Below, in pieces: positions 14,415 to 24,500 of a stretch of 64,000 nucleotides of DNA. Every line of letters begins with the position of its first letter. Position 1 is the stretch's first letter. The notes under the pieces are model-generated. The model saw only the letters and a list, made by a program, of their open reading frames with translations, did not search any database and was not told the origin of the DNA. This DNA comes from Enterobacter bugandensis. Its GTDB lineage: Bacteria; Pseudomonadota; Gammaproteobacteria; Enterobacterales; Enterobacteriaceae. A program made the translations under genes and the position numbers. The DNA lies in the NCBI RefSeq assembly GCF_900324475.1, contig NZ_LT992502.1, positions 930,001 to 994,000 of the forward strand, in the 5' to 3' direction.

Positions 14415-15131
14415 ATGAAACCGGCAAGGATACCTCAGACTGTCGCAGCACCGGAACGTTGGGCGGAATTGCCATGGGGTGAATACTATCGCGAGGCACT
14501 GGAGCAGCAGCTGAAGCCCTGGCTCGCGAAAATGTATGGCTTTCACCTGCTTAAGATTGGCAATCTCAGCGCGGAAATCAATACCGAAAGCTGCGCTATC
14601 TCACATCAGGTTAACGTCTCTCTCGGCGGATCGCCGGTTCAGGTGAAGGCAGACCCGTTGCATCTGCCATTTGCAGAGAAATCCGTTGATGCATGCCTTC
14701 TTGCACACGCGTTGCCCTGGTGCAGCGATCCTCACCGTATGCTGCGTGAAGCCGATCGCGTTCTGATTGATGACGGCTGGCTGATCCTCAGCGGATTCAA
14801 TCCGCTGAGCCTGATGGGGCTGCGCAAGCTGGTACCCGTGCTGCGCCGAACGCCACCCTATAACAGCCGAATGTTCACCATGATGCGCCAGCTCGACTGG
14901 CTTTCACTGCTGAACTTTGAAGTGCTCTGCTACGGCGGTTTTCAGGTACTGCCGTGGGCGCGGAAGGGGGGAGTGTTGTTAAGCACGCATTTGCCCGCCT
15001 TAGGCTGCATGCAGTTTATCGTCGCGCGTAAGCGAACCATCCCCCTTACGCTTAACCCGATGAAGCAGAGCAAATCGAAAACGCCTATCCGGCAGACCGT
15101 TGGCGCAACGCGGCAGTACAGAAAGCCCTGA
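14415..15131 (+). CDS. yafS: YafS, putative SAM-dependent methyltransferase
   Basis: A 238-residue protein of the Methyltransf_11 type. The core runs through ADPLHLPFAEKSVDACLLAH and VLIDDGWLILSGFNP, which correspond to motifs II and III; the glycine-rich motif I is poorly conserved, and the function is unknown. The ATG at 14415 gives MKPARIPQTV, like the E. coli protein; a GTG at 14400 is in frame but would intrude further toward gloB. Its stop abuts the rnhA stop (convergent). Confidence 0.88.
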   Translation: MKPARIPQTVAAPERWAELPWGEYYREALEQQLKPWLAKMYGFHLLKIGNLSAEINTESCAISHQVNVSLGGSPVQVKADPLHLPFAEKSVDACLLAHALPWCSDPHRMLREADRVLIDDGWLILSGFNPLSLMGLRKLVPVLRRTPPYNSRMFTMMRQLDWLSLLNFEVLCYGGFQVLPWARKGGVLLSTHLPALGCMQFIVARKRTIPLTLNPMKQSKSKTPIRQTVGATRQYRKP

Positions 15132-15599
15132 TCAGGATTCAGGCTGGTAGCCTGCATCTTCATGGGCCGGGTTTAAAGCCGCCGCGCGCGCCAGTTCGTC
15201 GCAGCGTTCGTTCTCAGGGTGACCAGCATGCCCTTTTACCCATTCCCATTTTATTTGGTGCTGACCTAATGCCGCATCCAGCCGCTTCCAGAGATCGACA
15301 TTTTTAACCGGCTTTTTATCCGCAGTTTTCCAGCCGCGTTTTTTCCAGTTGTGGATCCACTGGGTGATACCCTGGCGCACGTACTGGCTATCGGTACTGA
15401 GCACCACGTCGCAGTGTTCTTTTAAGGCTTCCAGCGCCACAATGGCCGCCATCAACTCCATACGGTTGTTGGTGGTCAGGAAATAGCCTTCGCTAAAAGT
15501 TTTTTCATGCTGGCGATAGCGCATAATCGCGCCGTAGCCGCCGGGCCCTGGGTTGCCGAGACAAGATCCATCGGTGAAAATTTCTACCTGTTTACGCAT
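15132..15599 (-). CDS. rnhA: RnhA, ribonuclease HI
   Basis: This enzyme degrades the RNA strand of RNA:DNA hybrids in R-loops and Okazaki primers. It has 155 residues, the usual length. The DEDD active site is visible: Asp10 in [11 protein letters not shown], Glu48 in NRMELMA, Asp70 in STDSQY, Asp134 in ENERCDELA. It is divergent from dnaQ across 64 bp, as in E. coli, where overlapping promoters serve both genes. Confidence 0.97.
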   Translation of the reverse strand: MRKQVEIFTDGSCLGNPGPGGYGAIMRYRQHEKTFSEGYFLTTNNRMELMAAIVALEALKEHCDVVLSTDSQYVRQGITQWIHNWKKRGWKTADKKPVKNVDLWKRLDAALGQHQIKWEWVKGHAGHPENERCDELARAAALNPAHEDAGYQPES

Positions 15600-15663
15600 C
15601 TCTGGTAGACTTCCTGTATTTGAAACGTTCAGTTAAACGATAAGTCTGACATAAATGACCGCT

Positions 15664-16395
15664 ATGAGCACTGCAATTACTCGCCAGATTGTCCTCGATA
15701 CCGAAACCACCGGTATGAACCAGATCGGCGCGCACTACGAAGGGCATAAGATCATTGAGATCGGTGCCGTTGAAGTGGTGAACCGTCGTCTCACGGGGAA
15801 CAACTTCCACGTGTATCTCAAACCCGATCGGCTGGTGGATCCAGAGGCGTTCGGCGTTCACGGTATTGCCGATGAGTTCTTGCTGGATAAACCGACCTTT
15901 GGAGAGGTGGCAGACGAGTTTCTGGAGTACATCAAAGGCGCCGAACTCATCATCCATAACGCCTCGTTCGATATCGGCTTTATGGACTATGAGTTTAGTA
16001 AGCTCCATCGCGATATTCCGAAAACAAACACCTTTTGCAAAGTGACCGATAGCCTGGCGCTGGCGAGGAAGATGTTTCCCGGCAAGCGTAACAGCCTCGA
16101 TGCGCTCTGTTCACGTTACGAAATAGACAACACCAAGCGAACGCTGCACGGGGCATTGCTCGATGCCCAGATCCTGGCCGACGTCTATCTGGCAATGACC
16201 GGCGGACAGACGTCGATGAAGTTCAGCATGGAAAATGAGTCACAGCAGACGCATGGCGAAGCGGGCATTCAGCGCGTTGTCCGTCAGGCAAGCCGCTTGC
16301 GGGTTGTTTTAGCCAGTGATGAAGAGCTACTTAACCATGAATCCCGTCTCGACCTGGTGCAGAAGAAGGGCGGAAGCTGTATGTGGCGCGCCTGA
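15664..16395 (+). CDS. dnaQ: DnaQ, DNA polymerase III epsilon subunit (3'-5' proofreading exonuclease)
   Basis: This is the proofreading subunit of the Pol III core. Length is 243 residues as in E. coli. Exo I is VLDTETTGMN (Asp12, Glu14), Exo II is HNASFDIGFMD (Asp103), Exo III epsilon is HGALLDAQI (His162, Asp167). The C-terminal tail, which binds the alpha subunit, ends KKGGSCMWRA. The start at 15664 gives MSTAITRQIV; an upstream in-frame ATG at 15655 lacks support from the family. Confidence 0.97.
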   Translation: MSTAITRQIVLDTETTGMNQIGAHYEGHKIIEIGAVEVVNRRLTGNNFHVYLKPDRLVDPEAFGVHGIADEFLLDKPTFGEVADEFLEYIKGAELIIHNASFDIGFMDYEFSKLHRDIPKTNTFCKVTDSLALARKMFPGKRNSLDALCSRYEIDNTKRTLHGALLDAQILADVYLAMTGGQTSMKFSMENESQQTHGEAGIQRVVRQASRLRVVLASDEELLNHESRLDLVQKKGGSCMWRA

Positions 16396-16471
16396 AAAAA
16401 CGCCACAATGCCTGTAAAATCATCGGTTGGGTGAATTTTGCAGCAAACGATTCAAAACGTGAGAAAAAGCG

Positions 16472-16500
16472 TTGACGAGATCGGAGGCACACCGTAATAT
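16472..16500 (+). promoter_or_regulatory. Promoter of the second tRNA-Asp gene
   Basis: The -35 box TTGACG (16472-16477) and -10 box TAATAT (16495-16500) are 17 bp apart, followed by a GC-rich discriminator GCGCCTCG typical of stable-RNA promoters. It ends 27 bp before the tRNA. Confidence 0.8.
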
Positions 16501-16527
16501 GCGCCTCGTTCCCCAAGCGGGAACAGT

Positions 16528-16604
16528 GGAGCGGTAGTTCAGTCGGTTAGAATACCTGCCTGTCACGCAGGGGGTCGCGGGTTCGAGTCCCGTCCGTTCC
16601 GCCA
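16528..16604 (+). tRNA. aspV: tRNA-Asp (GTC anticodon)
   Basis: A 77-nt tRNA with encoded CCA and anticodon GTC at 16562-16564, identical to the rrn-distal copy. It lies after dnaQ, the E. coli aspV position, and marks the boundary between the core block and the accessory region. Confidence 0.97.
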
Positions 16605-16610
16605 CTATTC

Positions 16611-16642
16611 AGGCCCACGTTATTTATAACGTGGGCCTTTTT
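16611..16642 (+). terminator. Terminator after tRNA-Asp
   Basis: AGGCCCACGTTAT and ATAACGTGGGCCT form a long stem followed by TTTTTC. The end touches the stop of the convergent DMT transporter gene. Confidence 0.85.
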
Positions 16643-17574
16643 CATATCTGTACTTTTTCGTCTGCGCGTTCGATCTTCGCGACTTTCCTTTGCGAGGCGC
16701 GAGAGCAGAGGGCAATGCCAAACAGAATCAGTACCGTGCTGACCAGATGATACGAATGCAACGTAACGTGCAGGAACATCACGCTGAACAGACCGCCGCT
16801 CAGCGGAATAAGGTGGGAATAAATCTCCCCGCGGGTTGCACCGATAGCCGCAATGCCTTTATTCCACAGCAGGTAAGAGAGCCAGGAAGGAAAGACCACC
16901 AGGTACATCAGCCCGCTTAAAAAGCCCGGTGCGGTATAGGCCGTCCACTCAGGTAAGCCGGTCTTTATCAACGATATCGCCAGTACCGGTAACAACACCA
17001 GGGCACCGAGGACCGCGCTCACGGCCACAAAGGCATTCCCACCGACGCTTTTCGGCTTCATCCGCAAGAAAGCACAATAAACGGCCCAGCTGGCGGCAGA
17101 GCCCACGGTCCAGATATCGCCGCGATTCAGATTTTTAAGCGTATCCAGATGCAGCAGATCGCCCTGCATGACCAGCCAGACGACGCCCAATGAACTGAGA
17201 ACAACGCCAGCAATATTCTGTACTGATATTTTCTCTTTAAAGACCAGCTTATTTATCAATAAAACCAGGGCAGGCGTTGTAGATAAATAAATAGCTGCAT
17301 TAAGAGATGAAGTATATTGCAGACCGATATACAGCGTGAGTGGGAACATAACCTGTCCGCACAGCGCAAGAAATATGATCGTACCTTTCGCCTTTTTCAT
17401 CATCGGCCACTGGGCGCGAATCTGTCTGATATAAAGCATCGATAAAAGAAGAGCCGTAATTATCCAGCGTGCGGCGGATAATATAATCGGGTCTGCATGC
17501 GCCACCAGTAAATGACCGACGACATAATTACCCCCCCAAAAACAGGCCGCGAGACTGAGTAAAAAATAGGGCAT
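16642..17574 (-). CDS. EamA/DMT-family transporter
   Basis: An inner-membrane protein of 310 residues with about ten hydrophobic helices arranged as two EamA repeats. The first repeat begins FLLSLAACFWGGNYVVGHL; the second begins near residue 150 at GDIWTVGSAASWAVYCAF. The family exports amino acids and metabolites; the substrate here is unknown. It is divergent from a LysR gene with about 100 bp between, so that regulator probably controls it. First gene of the accessory region after aspV. Confidence 0.85.
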   Translation of the reverse strand: MPYFLLSLAACFWGGNYVVGHLLVAHADPIILSAARWIITALLLSMLYIRQIRAQWPMMKKAKGTIIFLALCGQVMFPLTLYIGLQYTSSLNAAIYLSTTPALVLLINKLVFKEKISVQNIAGVVLSSLGVVWLVMQGDLLHLDTLKNLNRGDIWTVGSAASWAVYCAFLRMKPKSVGGNAFVAVSAVLGALVLLPVLAISLIKTGLPEWTAYTAPGFLSGLMYLVVFPSWLSYLLWNKGIAAIGATRGEIYSHLIPLSGGLFSVMFLHVTLHSYHLVSTVLILFGIALCSRASQRKVAKIERADEKVQI

Positions 17575-17675
17575 AAAGGCTCCTGATAATAAACATTTTG
17601 TCTGCCTTTAGAGTACTGCCGGTGCAGAATTAAATGCTAATATAATATTTTCATCTCACGGTATTGGCTGAAACT

Positions 17676-18590
17676 ATGAAGTTTACTCTCAGGCAACTTG
17701 AGTTCTACATTGCGTTAGCGGAAACATTACAAATTTCCAAAGCGGCCAGCCGTTGTCATATATCGCAATCTTCCATGACGGTCTCTATGCGCAACCTGGA
17801 GGAGGCGGTGAATGCCCCTCTCTTTATCCGTCATGCAAAAGGGATCCAGTTAACTCCCGTCGGCGAGCGATTTCTCAATCATGCCCGCAAGATCCTCCAC
17901 GATAGCCGCGCGGCGGTGGAGGATCTCCATCAGCAGCCTGAGGCGATTAACGGCGTCGTGCGCATCGGCATTGCCGAAACCCTTTCCGCTTATCTGCTGC
18001 CCAATCTCTGGGGCGATATCGCGCAGCGTTTTCCGCTGCTGGAGACGGCATTTCATGAGGCGCCCGCATCGCAGCTGCTTCAGGCCTTGCGTCAGGGAGA
18101 TCTCGATTTTTGTCTTTTGCTAACCTCCAATATCAGCCACGATAGTACGCTTGAGGTCGAAACGTGGATCCGTTCGCCGCGCCGGTTATGGACCGCCATC
18201 GGCCATCCTCTTCTCAGCGTGCCGGAGCTACGGTTAAAGGATGTGGAAAAGGCGCCATTTCTCTTGCTGGTGACGGACGACTATCCCGATGTGATATCCG
18301 ACTACTGGCAAAGCAGGGGCTGCCATCCTGACATTCATTTTCGCACCAACTCCTTTGAGGCGATTCGAAGTCTGGTCGCGCAGGGAAAGGGGGTGACGAT
18401 TTTATCCGATCTGGTCTATCGCCCGTGGGCGCTCGGCGGTCAGCGCGTGATCCGGCGCACCATTGACGACTGCATTACCTATATGGATGTGGGCATCGTC
18501 AAAAACGTCGGGCAGCCGCTTTCGCCGGCCTGTTTGCGGTTGATGGATTTTTTACGACAGCAAACGGCACGCCTGGGCGAAGCGCGCTGA
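17676..18590 (+). CDS. LysR-family transcriptional regulator
   Basis: 304 residues from the ATG at 17676; a TTG at 17664 is in frame and would add four residues. The winged helix is at about 1-60 (LRQLEFYIALAETLQISKA, then HISQSSMTVSMRNLE) and the substrate-binding-like domain at about 85-290. A TATAAT at 17641-17646 is a plausible -10 box. Divergent pairing with the DMT exporter suggests it activates that gene. The effector is not recognisable. Confidence 0.85.
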   Translation: MKFTLRQLEFYIALAETLQISKAASRCHISQSSMTVSMRNLEEAVNAPLFIRHAKGIQLTPVGERFLNHARKILHDSRAAVEDLHQQPEAINGVVRIGIAETLSAYLLPNLWGDIAQRFPLLETAFHEAPASQLLQALRQGDLDFCLLLTSNISHDSTLEVETWIRSPRRLWTAIGHPLLSVPELRLKDVEKAPFLLLVTDDYPDVISDYWQSRGCHPDIHFRTNSFEAIRSLVAQGKGVTILSDLVYRPWALGGQRVIRRTIDDCITYMDVGIVKNVGQPLSPACLRLMDFLRQQTARLGEAR

Positions 18591-18734
18591 ACTGCGTCCC
18601 TGAGATTTCCGTTATCCGCCAGATATTTCCTGATTTCCCTGAGGGCCTTCTTGCCCGCAGGTCGTGTATTCCGCTGCTGGGGATGAAGACAATAAGCGCC
18701 TTGCTTATTTTCTTTACCGAAACGGAATTGTGCT

Positions 18735-20681
18735 ATGTCTGGTATCACCGCGAGCGGTATTCGTTCCCTGCTCGCCTCCCGTCCACTCTTGTTGGTTCTC
18801 TGCTGTGCCACCGCTTTGCCGGCATACGCTGAAGAGTCGATGACCGTTGAGGGGTATTATCGCGATCCCGCGTCATTTATCGCTCCGGCTCATACTCCAG
18901 CACAACAATTGCCTGCCAGCGACGGTGCGGGCGCGCTAAAAAACATCCCGGGTTTTTCCGTACTGCGCAGCGGCGGGAGTAACGGCGATCCGGTGTTGCG
19001 CGGGATGTTCGGTTCCCGGCTGACGTTGCTTGCAGACGGCGTCAGCACTCAGGGGGGCTGCGGCTCGCGCATGGATACCCCAACGGCCTATATCACTCCG
19101 CAAAGTTACGACACGATAACCGTCATCAAAGGCCCACAAAGCGTGCTCTGGGGGCCAATGGGGTCCGCCGGAACATTGCTTTTTGAACGCCAGCCGGACT
19201 ATTTCAGCGTACCTGAGCTAAAAGGCAGCGCTGAGCTGCTGCGGGGCGCTAACGGACGCGCGGATCAAAACCTTAATCTCGCGTTTGGCGACCCGCGCGG
19301 CTACGTCCGCCTGGACGGTAATCATTCGGAGGCGGATGACTACCGGGATGGTCATGGCAACCGCGTGCCGGGCCTGTGGCGCAGATGGAACAGCGGCGTC
19401 ACGGTTGGGCTCACGCCTGATGAGGACTCGCTGGCGGAGCTAAGCGTGGGAGCCAGCGACGGTAAAGCCCGCTATGCGGGTCGGATGATGGATGGTAGCC
19501 GTTTTGCCCGTAAAAGCGCGGCGCTAAAACTGGAGAAATACCACCTGAGCGAGCACGTCAGCAAACTTAGCTGGCAGCTCTATGCCAATGATACTGACCA
19601 CATCATGGATAACTACAGCCTGCGTCAGCCCGTTGGACCGAAGCGTAAGTCTGAAGTTGGCGGCGTGGTGATGGGCAGCAGACTTGCCGGCGTGTGGGAA
19701 GATGAAACCACCACGCTTACCGCCGGCGCGGACGTAATGCGTAAAAGTCACCGTAAAAAAAGCGCGGGATCGTGGCGTGACGATGCCCGTTTTACCCAGG
19801 CGGGTCTGTTTAGCGAATGGCGCCAGTCCGTCACGGCGGACGATACGGTTATCGTGGGTGCGAGACTGGATAGCATTCGCGCGGACGATCGGCGCAGCGC
19901 GCAAAATAGCTCCCGGCACGACCTCCTGCCCGGCGCATTCACGCGCTATGAGTATCGCGTACCTGACGCACCCGTCATGCTTTATAGCGGCATCGGTTAT
20001 ACCGAACGTTTTCCTGATTACTGGGAGCTATTTTCCGGCAAGGCTGGAGAACAAAGCTTTCGTCAGCTGAAAACAGAAAAGACCCTGCAATGGGATAGCG
20101 GCGTGCAATTACACGGCGACAAGGTTAGCGCCTGGGCATCGGCCTATGTCGGGCGAACTACCGATTACATTTTGTTTGATTATAGCCGCACGCCGTCGCA
20201 GGCCAGCAACATCAATGCCGCCGTAATGGGCGCGGAGACGGGCGCAAGCTGGAGCCTGACGCCCAACTGGGCACTGACGGGAAGCCTGAGCTACGCCTGG
20301 GGCGAGAATCGTAGTGATAAACAGCCGCTGCCGCAGATGCCGCCGCTCGAAGGGCGGCTGGCGCTGGACTATACCGGGCAACAGTGGCGCACCGGATTAC
20401 TCTGGCGTGTGGTTGCGCCGCAGCATCGCGTGGCGCAAAACAAAGGTAACGTCACCGGCCAGGATCTCGGCCCGAGCGCGGGGTTTGGTGTGCTTTCGTG
20501 GAGCGCGGGCTACACATTTAACGACCATTTTGAGTCCCGCGTGGGTATTGAGAATCTGTTCAATAAATACTACAGCGAGCACCTCAACCTGGCGGGCGCC
20601 AGCCAGTTCGGATACGCCGCAAATCAGCAAATCCCTGAACCGGGGCGCGTCTGGTGGCTGGCGATGACATACCATTTCTGA
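18735..20681 (+). CDS. TonB-dependent copper receptor (OprC/NosA-like)
   Basis: An outer-membrane TonB-dependent channel of 648 residues. The signal peptide ends near residue 32 (ALPAYA), the plug covers about 40-155 and the barrel runs to the C-terminal aromatic residue in MTYHF. Plug text SGGSNGDPVLRGMFGSRL and VIKGPQSVLWGP is typical of the copper-receptor branch. Cys109 and Met113 form CxxxM, and His289 and Met291 form HxM, which correspond to the copper-binding CxxxM/HxM pairs described for Pseudomonas OprC. It stands alone between a LysR gene and the phosphorelay operon, with a terminator after it. Copper uptake is strongly suggested but other metals are not excluded. Confidence 0.85.
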   Translation: MSGITASGIRSLLASRPLLLVLCCATALPAYAEESMTVEGYYRDPASFIAPAHTPAQQLPASDGAGALKNIPGFSVLRSGGSNGDPVLRGMFGSRLTLLADGVSTQGGCGSRMDTPTAYITPQSYDTITVIKGPQSVLWGPMGSAGTLLFERQPDYFSVPELKGSAELLRGANGRADQNLNLAFGDPRGYVRLDGNHSEADDYRDGHGNRVPGLWRRWNSGVTVGLTPDEDSLAELSVGASDGKARYAGRMMDGSRFARKSAALKLEKYHLSEHVSKLSWQLYANDTDHIMDNYSLRQPVGPKRKSEVGGVVMGSRLAGVWEDETTTLTAGADVMRKSHRKKSAGSWRDDARFTQAGLFSEWRQSVTADDTVIVGARLDSIRADDRRSAQNSSRHDLLPGAFTRYEYRVPDAPVMLYSGIGYTERFPDYWELFSGKAGEQSFRQLKTEKTLQWDSGVQLHGDKVSAWASAYVGRTTDYILFDYSRTPSQASNINAAVMGAETGASWSLTPNWALTGSLSYAWGENRSDKQPLPQMPPLEGRLALDYTGQQWRTGLLWRVVAPQHRVAQNKGNVTGQDLGPSAGFGVLSWSAGYTFNDHFESRVGIENLFNKYYSEHLNLAGASQFGYAANQQIPEPGRVWWLAMTYHF

Positions 20682-20730
20682 TCCTGAGCGTCATTGCTGA
20701 GAGCGACCGTTGAGGCGTACGTTTGCCTCT

Positions 20731-20757
20731 ACCGCCTGTTTACAGGCGGTTTTTTTA
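20731..20757 (+). terminator. Terminator after the copper receptor
   Basis: ACCGCCTG TTTA CAGGCGGT is followed by seven T residues. It lies just before the stop of the convergent regulator gene at 20760. Confidence 0.9.
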
Positions 20758-20759
20758 TT

Positions 20760-21446
20760 TCAGATAGCAATATCGAACATTTGCGTTTTCGCCAGCAGGC
20801 AATAGAGCTGACAGTCGCTGTTTACCCCCAGTTTTTCCATCGCGCGCAGTTTATGGGCGCTGACGGTTTTATTACTCAAATGCAGCTGTCTGGCGATCTC
20901 TGTCAGACTCATCCCTTTGCAGAGCATACGCAACACATCAATTTCACGGGGCGAGAGCTCTTGCTCCGTTTGTGCGCCGGTCTGGAACAGGGAATGCATC
21001 AGCTCGCGCTCAATATAAACTTCCCCATTGATCACTGACGTCAGCGTTCTGCTCAGGGTTTTCTCACAGGTGTCCCGACTAATATAGGCTTTGGCGCCTG
21101 CCTCCAGCGACATGCGGATAAGCTGCGTGTTTTTGTAGGGCGAAAGCACAATGATTTTAAGCTGCGGATATTTACGGCTGAGCCATTTAATCAGCAATAC
21201 GCCGTCCATTCCGTTGAGCGGGTTAACGGTTTGGCTGGTGGCAAGAGAAAAGCCAAGGAACAGAATGTCGACAGGCTGTTGGGATAGCAGTGAAAGCAGC
21301 TCAGATGGCGTTGCGGTATCGCCCTGAATGCAAAACTCCGGGCGGGGTGAGCCGTCGCTGAAAAGAGAGGGCATATTAGTGATCATGGATAAGACGCCAC
21401 GACGGATAATGGTGTGCTCATCGGCAATAGCGATACGGACTTTCAT
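20760..21446 (-). CDS. LuxR/FixJ-type response regulator with a degenerate receiver (RcsB/EvgA-like)
   Basis: 228 residues from the ATG at 21446, chosen because GGAGAAACC precedes it; the open frame extends further upstream without a ribosome site. The receiver covers about 1-125 and the LuxR HTH about 155-215 (LSPREIDVLRMLCKGMSLTEIA). Compared with RcsB, the phospho-acceptor Asp is replaced by Gly65 (VDILFLGFSL versus the family ITDLSM), and the conserved Lys of the KxxG region reads SRDT. The acidic pair is reduced to Asp-Glu. It probably cannot be phosphorylated in the normal way. It is the third gene after an intact regulator and the hybrid kinase, 84 bp after the kinase stop. Target genes are unknown. 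Confidence 0.82.
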   Translation of the reverse strand: MKVRIAIADEHTIIRRGVLSMITNMPSLFSDGSPRPEFCIQGDTATPSELLSLLSQQPVDILFLGFSLATSQTVNPLNGMDGVLLIKWLSRKYPQLKIIVLSPYKNTQLIRMSLEAGAKAYISRDTCEKTLSRTLTSVINGEVYIERELMHSLFQTGAQTEQELSPREIDVLRMLCKGMSLTEIARQLHLSNKTVSAHKLRAMEKLGVNSDCQLYCLLAKTQMFDIAI

Positions 21447-21530
21447 GGTTTCTCCTTCGAAAATGTGGGCGACGGTAGGGATAACGCCGCCGGATGACCA
21501 GAAAGATACAGATCCTATGCAGAGCATTCT

Positions 21531-24500
21531 TTAGTACTTGTCAGATAATTCCTTCAGTGCGGTATCAAGTTGCTGCAGATTGGCTTCCATGCGCGCGCAG
21601 AAACGCGATGTCAGCGCAGGCAGGGCTTCAGTCGTTATGACCCCTGCCGCCAGCATCTCCGGCAACACTTCAATTGCCTGACAGGTGCGGGTGGCGTTGC
21701 GCATGGCAAAAAGGCTCCAGGAGGCCTTCAGACGATGCGCGAGCTGGCTTAGCGTTTGCGGTGACGGGGTGTTTTCCCGTAGCTGTCGAGTATCAAGGGT
21801 AATGGCTTCGCGCATTTGCTGGCGCATCAGGGTCATGATCTCCGGTTGACCGTTGGCCAGACGCCGGAGTTCGCTGAGGTCAGGCCCCTGATTGCGCAGG
21901 CTGTATTGCTGCGCCAGCGCCTGATGCAGGGCATTGAGGGAGAGCGGTTTTCGCAATAACGCGTCCATTCCGGCATGTTTTGCCCGATCGTCCTCACTCT
22001 GCAGCGCGCTGGCGGTGTAACCGAGAATCGCGGCCGGCGCGGTGATGCTGCCGGCAATATCGCGCAGGAGTATTAACGATGTAAGTTGATAGCCGTCCAT
22101 GAGGGCCATCTGGCAGTCGGTTATCAGGATATCCACCGGCTCGTTTTCCAGGCGCGCAAGGGCTTCGCCAGCGCTGGCGCAAGGAATAACCTCCTGACCC
22201 AGCTCCTGCAGCTGGAGCGCTAACACCGTCAGGTTTGCCGGAAAATCGTCAACGATCATAATGCGATGCAGTGGCAGCGGGGTTATTACAGGTGTCTCAT
22301 AGGCCGTTGCCGCCGGGCTGGCGACATGAAGCGGTATGCTCACCGTCACCTGCGTACCGCTCCCCGCTTCGCTGGCTATCGTCAGCACGCCTCCCATCAG
22401 CTCGACTAACTGGTAACAGATCGCCAGCCCCAGCCCGCTGCTTTGCGGCGTGCTGCTGTCAGTCTGAAACCACGGCTGGCCGAGGTGTGGAAGGGCATCG
22501 GCCGGGATACCGATGCCAGTGTCGCGAATCAACAGCTGCAAATGTTCACCGTTGAGCTCGGCGTGAAAAACAATTTCTCCCTGCGGCGTATATTTAATGG
22601 CGTTGCCCAACAGATTGGCGATGACCTGATTCAGCCGTGCTTTATCGAACAGGAACCAGCCGTCGTGCGGCACGTTCAACTCGCTGCGCCAGTGGAGACC
22701 TTTAGCGTTGGCGCTGCTGGCAAAAATCTCCGCGCTGGCGTTAAGCGTCTGCCACAGGGGCCAGGCCTGTGGCTCCAGCCTTAACTCGCCTGCTTCAATG
22801 CGCGACAAATCCAGTACGCCGCCAATCACGTCGCGCAATGACCCGGCTGCCTGCCAGGCGATGTTGAGGGACTCGCTTTTGTCGCGCTCCATCTCAAGCA
22901 GGCCCAGCATGGCGTTGAGCGGGGTACGAATGTCATGGCTCATGCGGGCGAGGAAGTTCGATTTTTCAGTGCTGGCCTGCTCCGCCTGCGCCAGCGCCTG
23001 ATTGAGCGCAGCGGTCAGCGCGGCTTTTTCAGTGATATCGATCCAGCCTCCGACCACGCCCTGAGGCCGCCCCCGCGTATCGGTATAGCGGCAAAGCCAC
23101 CAGTAAAGGGTGGAATTGTTCTGAGTGGTTTCACCCGTTAACGGCGACGCGGCATGGAGCAGCGAGAGGCGATGCGGCAACGTAAACTGTTGGGCAAGCT
23201 CGCCCAAAGGCAGGCTGAAAAAGGGGGCGCCCTCTTCGGGCAGTGCCGTGAGTAACGGTGAGTGAATAAAGGAGTCGTTATAGCGCGTCAGCCGCCCGGT
23301 CGGATCGCAGACAAACAGCGGCACCGGGACATTGTTCATCAGAGTTTGCCAGAGTGAGAGCGCGTTGTGCAGCTCTGCCGTGTCCCGCTCGCGCTGGCGT
23401 CGCTGGCTCTGCGCGGCGCTAAAGGTCAGCAGGGCGACGAATGCCGCGCAAATCGCCACCACGGCGAGCATGACCAGCCATAGCGATTGCACCGGGGCGG
23501 TGGGTGTCGTCTGTACGGCCTGCGACAGGTTAAGGCTCGCGTAGATATCAGCCTGCGTTACGGACGCTATGACCGCATTCACCCTTTTGGCATCCGCCGG
23601 GTCAGAAATATTTGGTACAAACCATAGCGGCACTTCCGGCAGCGCCAGCGGCGTCAGCGACAGATTGCTGGCGTTATGCTGGCGCAGCAGGTGATGGAGT
23701 ATAAACGCATCGCCCGCAAGCCCGTCCGCGCCTCCGGCTTTGAGCAATTCAAAACCCTGATCGAGCGAGTTAACCAGCACCAGGTTATCCGCAGGTAACG
23801 CCTGACGCAGTAACGTGACGAGCGGAGAGATGCGTATGACGGCAATCCGCTTATGCTGTAATGCGGACAAGGAGCCGGAAAGCGGGTTGCTGTCCTCACT
23901 GAGCAGGGCCCAGCTCAGTGAGTCAAACGTGATGGCACTCTTTGACGGTGGCGTCGCGCTGGCGACTATGCGCAACGTGTTCTCCGCATACTGAAGCGGG
24001 GGCGCATCAAGGTTGAAGGTCAGGCTATACAGGTTGGACGGAAACAGATTGAGCAGCAAATCGCGCCATACCCCCTGAATATGCCCGTCAGGCGTGAGCG
24101 TGACCATTGGCGGCGAAATAGCGGGAAGCAAAACGTGCAGCGTGATTTTGGGCGCATTTTCCTTCACGGGGGAATGGCGGGCGTCAAAGACGCTGCCGTC
24201 CGGCAAAAGCCACTTTTGTTCCAGCCATTCAGCATCTTCCGGGTTAAGGGTGTGAATACGCTCGTTGAAGATTTCCAGCGTGTTTGCCTGCTCAGGCAGA
24301 GCCCAGGCACGAAAATGTAGCGGGGGAGTATCGTCCAGCGGCGTCAGGGTCAGCGTGGTGGCGGGGGAGTGGGTCAGCCAGTTACGTAAAACAAACTCCG
24401 GGGCGATGAATTCCCGCGCTTTCCCTGCTGCCAGCTGCCTGACGTTTTCTCCCGGTGAGGCTGAACCCGTCGCAGAGCAGCGGGTCGCGACCTCTGACGG

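Noticed and set aside
15592..16008. Minus-strand open frame of 138 codons opposite dnaQ
   Set aside because: Fully within dnaQ, no ribosome site and no recognised product.
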